From contig NZ_AZUK01000001.1 of NCBI RefSeq assembly GCF_000527035.1, positions 1,810,001 through 1,874,000 of the forward strand: a stretch of 64,000 nt of DNA, given 5' to 3'. A model generated the notes under the pieces. That model made no database searches. It saw only the letters and a list, made by a program, of their open reading frames with translations, and was not told the DNA's origin. This document shows, piece after piece, positions 62,365 through 64,000 of this stretch. This DNA is from Tolumonas lignilytica (GTDB taxonomy: Bacteria > Pseudomonadota > Gammaproteobacteria > Enterobacterales > Aeromonadaceae). The first letter of the stretch is position 1. Each line of letters begins with the position of its first letter. A program made the translations under genes and the position numbers.

Positions 62365-64000
62365 CATACAGAACTGCATCCCCTGTAAGCAGTTTAACCA
62401 CTGGATTGAAATCCGGTTAGTTGATGAACATGCACAGTCATTCAAAGGCACCCTGAACGGCACGTTACGGGCGAACGATGGCGTCGCACATACAGTTAAA
62501 TTTCAGGATGGTTATCTATTAAAAACTGGATTGCCGGCCGGCCCGGTGCAGATTGCCATTGCCACCGATGAACTCTTGAAAGCCGCCTACACTCATGCTC
62601 CTCGTGAGAAAGGAACAGCCAGCCCGGTGCCGGATTTTGCAAAAAAAGAACAAGGATATGAAGGCCATGAACAGCAATATCAAAATATCACCGTAGGAGA
62701 TATTTGGTTACGCGCACCGGAAACCATACCCGAACGCCATAAACCGCAGGCAACCGGGAAAAAATTAAAATTGGTTGCCGATAACAGTTATGTGCTGGAG
62801 GTCAGAGCCTTCCATATGCTGACGGTGCGCCTCGGCATGTTCTTCGACGGTACCGGCAATAACAGCTATAACGCGGAGCTGGCCAGAGATCAAACTCGCA
62901 TCTGGGCTACGCGTTGCGAAAACGAACAACAGGCAGCAACGTTATCCCAGTGGTGTGGGGCCAGCCCGAATGCGGGTAGCGCCAGCAATGAAATTACCAA
63001 TATTCAAAAGTTGCATGATTTTTATCAATTTTCGGATACACCGGTAAATAATGTTTTTATACACAGGCAGTATATAGAAGGTATCGGTACCACCAATGAT
63101 GGTTCATCCGCCACTATCACCAACGATTCTAAATACGGTATGGCAACTGGCGAGGGCGACACTGGCGTTGATGCCAAGGTAAAAAAAGGATGCGACATTG
63201 CCGCAAAAAGCCTGAAGGAACCATTAAGGAACAGTGATTACGATGGTGTTGTTTGTTTCCAGTTTGACGTGTTCGGCTTTAGCCGGGGAGCTGCTGCCGC
63301 CCGGCATTTTGTCAATGTGGTAACTCAGGGTGCTAACGGTTATCTTGGCAAAGCACTCCAAGAGCAAGAAATTACGCTACCGGCCCATTTTGACTGGCAA
63401 AATCCGCAGCACTGCCAGTTTACCTTTGTAGGGGTGTTTGACACCGTCGCCGCGATTGTTGACCCCGCCGACGGCGATTTCAGCCCGGCAAATGACGATA
63501 ACCCCGGCATTCATCTGGCGTTACCGGTGAAACAGACCATGCGGGCAGTACATCTCACCGCGGCTGATGAATTTCGGGATTACTTTGCCTTAAATCAACT
63601 GAATCCGGCGGCACAGTTTACCGAAATTAGCGTGCCGGGTGCACATTCCGACGTAGGTGGCGGCTATTATTCCCGTTATTACCTGAATGCACAAAACCCG
63701 CAAAGCATGAACCGGGCGTTGCAGGAAGACATCATTGTCAGTGCCTATTCCTGCGGCCTGTTTATGTATCCCAGTGATGCATCTATCAAACGGACTTCTG
63801 CTTGGCGCAAAGCGGAAGCCGACAGAGCCCGGCTGATTCGTGATGGCTGGGCACCCGCCGCAGCGATACAGCTAGATTATAAAATCACCCGGCAAAATCA
63901 CAAAACCAGCGACACCTATGTACTGTTGGTGAAAGTCATCATGCAACGAATTGTGGAAGGTGAACTATCACGTATTCATCTGCGGCTGATGTACGGTTTA
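62354..64000 (+). CDS. T6SS phospholipase effector, Tle1 / DUF2235 family (3' end outside window)
   Basis: The frame is open from the ATG at 62354 to the last base, 549 codons so far. Residues 1 to about 80 form a beta-rich segment with HWIEIRLVDEHAQSF and LKTGLPAGPVQIAI, resembling the transthyretin-like segments in VgrG and effector tails. The DUF2235 alpha/beta-hydrolase follows: FDGTGNN at 164-170, the nucleophile elbow FDVFGFSRGAAAARHF with S310 in GFSRG, FVGVFDTVAAIVDP, and PGAHSDVGGGYYS with D433. Tle1 enzymes hydrolyse phospholipids of rival cells. It overlaps the DUF4123 gene. The catalytic His, and any immunity gene, would lie past the window. Confidence 0.9.
   Translation, partial: MANNIQNCIPCKQFNHWIEIRLVDEHAQSFKGTLNGTLRANDGVAHTVKFQDGYLLKTGLPAGPVQIAIATDELLKAAYTHAPREKGTASPVPDFAKKEQGYEGHEQQYQNITVGDIWLRAPETIPERHKPQATGKKLKLVADNSYVLEVRAFHMLTVRLGMFFDGTGNNSYNAELARDQTRIWATRCENEQQAATLSQWCGASPNAGSASNEITNIQKLHDFYQFSDTPVNNVFIHRQYIEGIGTTNDGSSATITNDSKYGMATGEGDTGVDAKVKKGCDIAAKSLKEPLRNSDYDGVVCFQFDVFGFSRGAAAARHFVNVVTQGANGYLGKALQEQEITLPAHFDWQNPQHCQFTFVGVFDTVAAIVDPADGDFSPANDDNPGIHLALPVKQTMRAVHLTAADEFRDYFALNQLNPAAQFTEISVPGAHSDVGGGYYSRYYLNAQNPQSMNRALQEDIIVSAYSCGLFMYPSDASIKRTSAWRKAEADRARLIRDGWAPAAAIQLDYKITRQNHKTSDTYVLLVKVIMQRIVEGELSRIHLRLMYGL

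Overview
The window looks like a chromosomal segment of a gammaproteobacterium, most likely in the Aeromonadales (Tolumonas/Aeromonas-like). The reasons are an enteric-type rRNA operon end, a glycosyltransferase-deacetylase fusion of the Aeromonas WahA type in the LPS core locus, a complete MalT regulon close to the enterobacterial one, and RecBCD, Lpp and YtfQRT-YjfF proteins that read like distant E. coli orthologues. I see no insertion sequence, integrase, prophage or CRISPR array. Species assignment is inference.

Layout. (1) 1-2681: 3' part of a 23S rRNA, 5S rRNA, tRNA-Asp(GTC) and the operon terminator. (2) 2715-13104: LPS inner and outer core locus with five GT9 heptosyltransferase-family genes, a WaaE-like GT2, the O-antigen ligase, the GT4-deacetylase fusion and hldD. 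(3) 13177-33390: maltose/maltodextrin regulon. malK-lamB-malM plus a second malK run leftwards, malEFG run rightwards from a shared promoter region rich in MalT boxes, followed by a secreted isoamylase, an MBL-fold hydrolase, malQ-malP and the activator malT. (4) 33452-45666: fructokinase mak, then a sugar cluster with an Rbs-type ABC transporter, xylulokinase, D-lyxose isomerase, class II aldolase and PfkB kinase, bracketed by an OmpR-type response regulator on one side and a hybrid histidine kinase on the other. (5) 45883-52255: the Lpp lipoprotein, a ytfQRT-yjfF furanose ABC transporter and an ErfK/YbiS-type L,D-transpeptidase that could attach Lpp to peptidoglycan. (6) 52543-61369: recC-recB-recD with ATGA overlaps and no ptrA. 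(7) 61495-64000: a DUF4123 adaptor and the 5' part of a Tle1/DUF2235 phospholipase, a type VI secretion effector module cut by the window edge.

How it works together. Maltodextrins enter through LamB, are bound by MalE and imported by MalFGK2. MalP and MalQ process them in the cytoplasm, the isoamylase debranches polymer outside, and MalT controls the set. The second sugar cluster codes for uptake plus isomerisation and phosphorylation of a pentose or hexose, with D-lyxose/D-xylulose the best guess. The least ordinary parts are this cluster and its flanking two-component genes, the duplicated malK with hairpins in nearly every mal intergenic gap, the LPS heptosyltransferase expansion, and the effector module beside recD.
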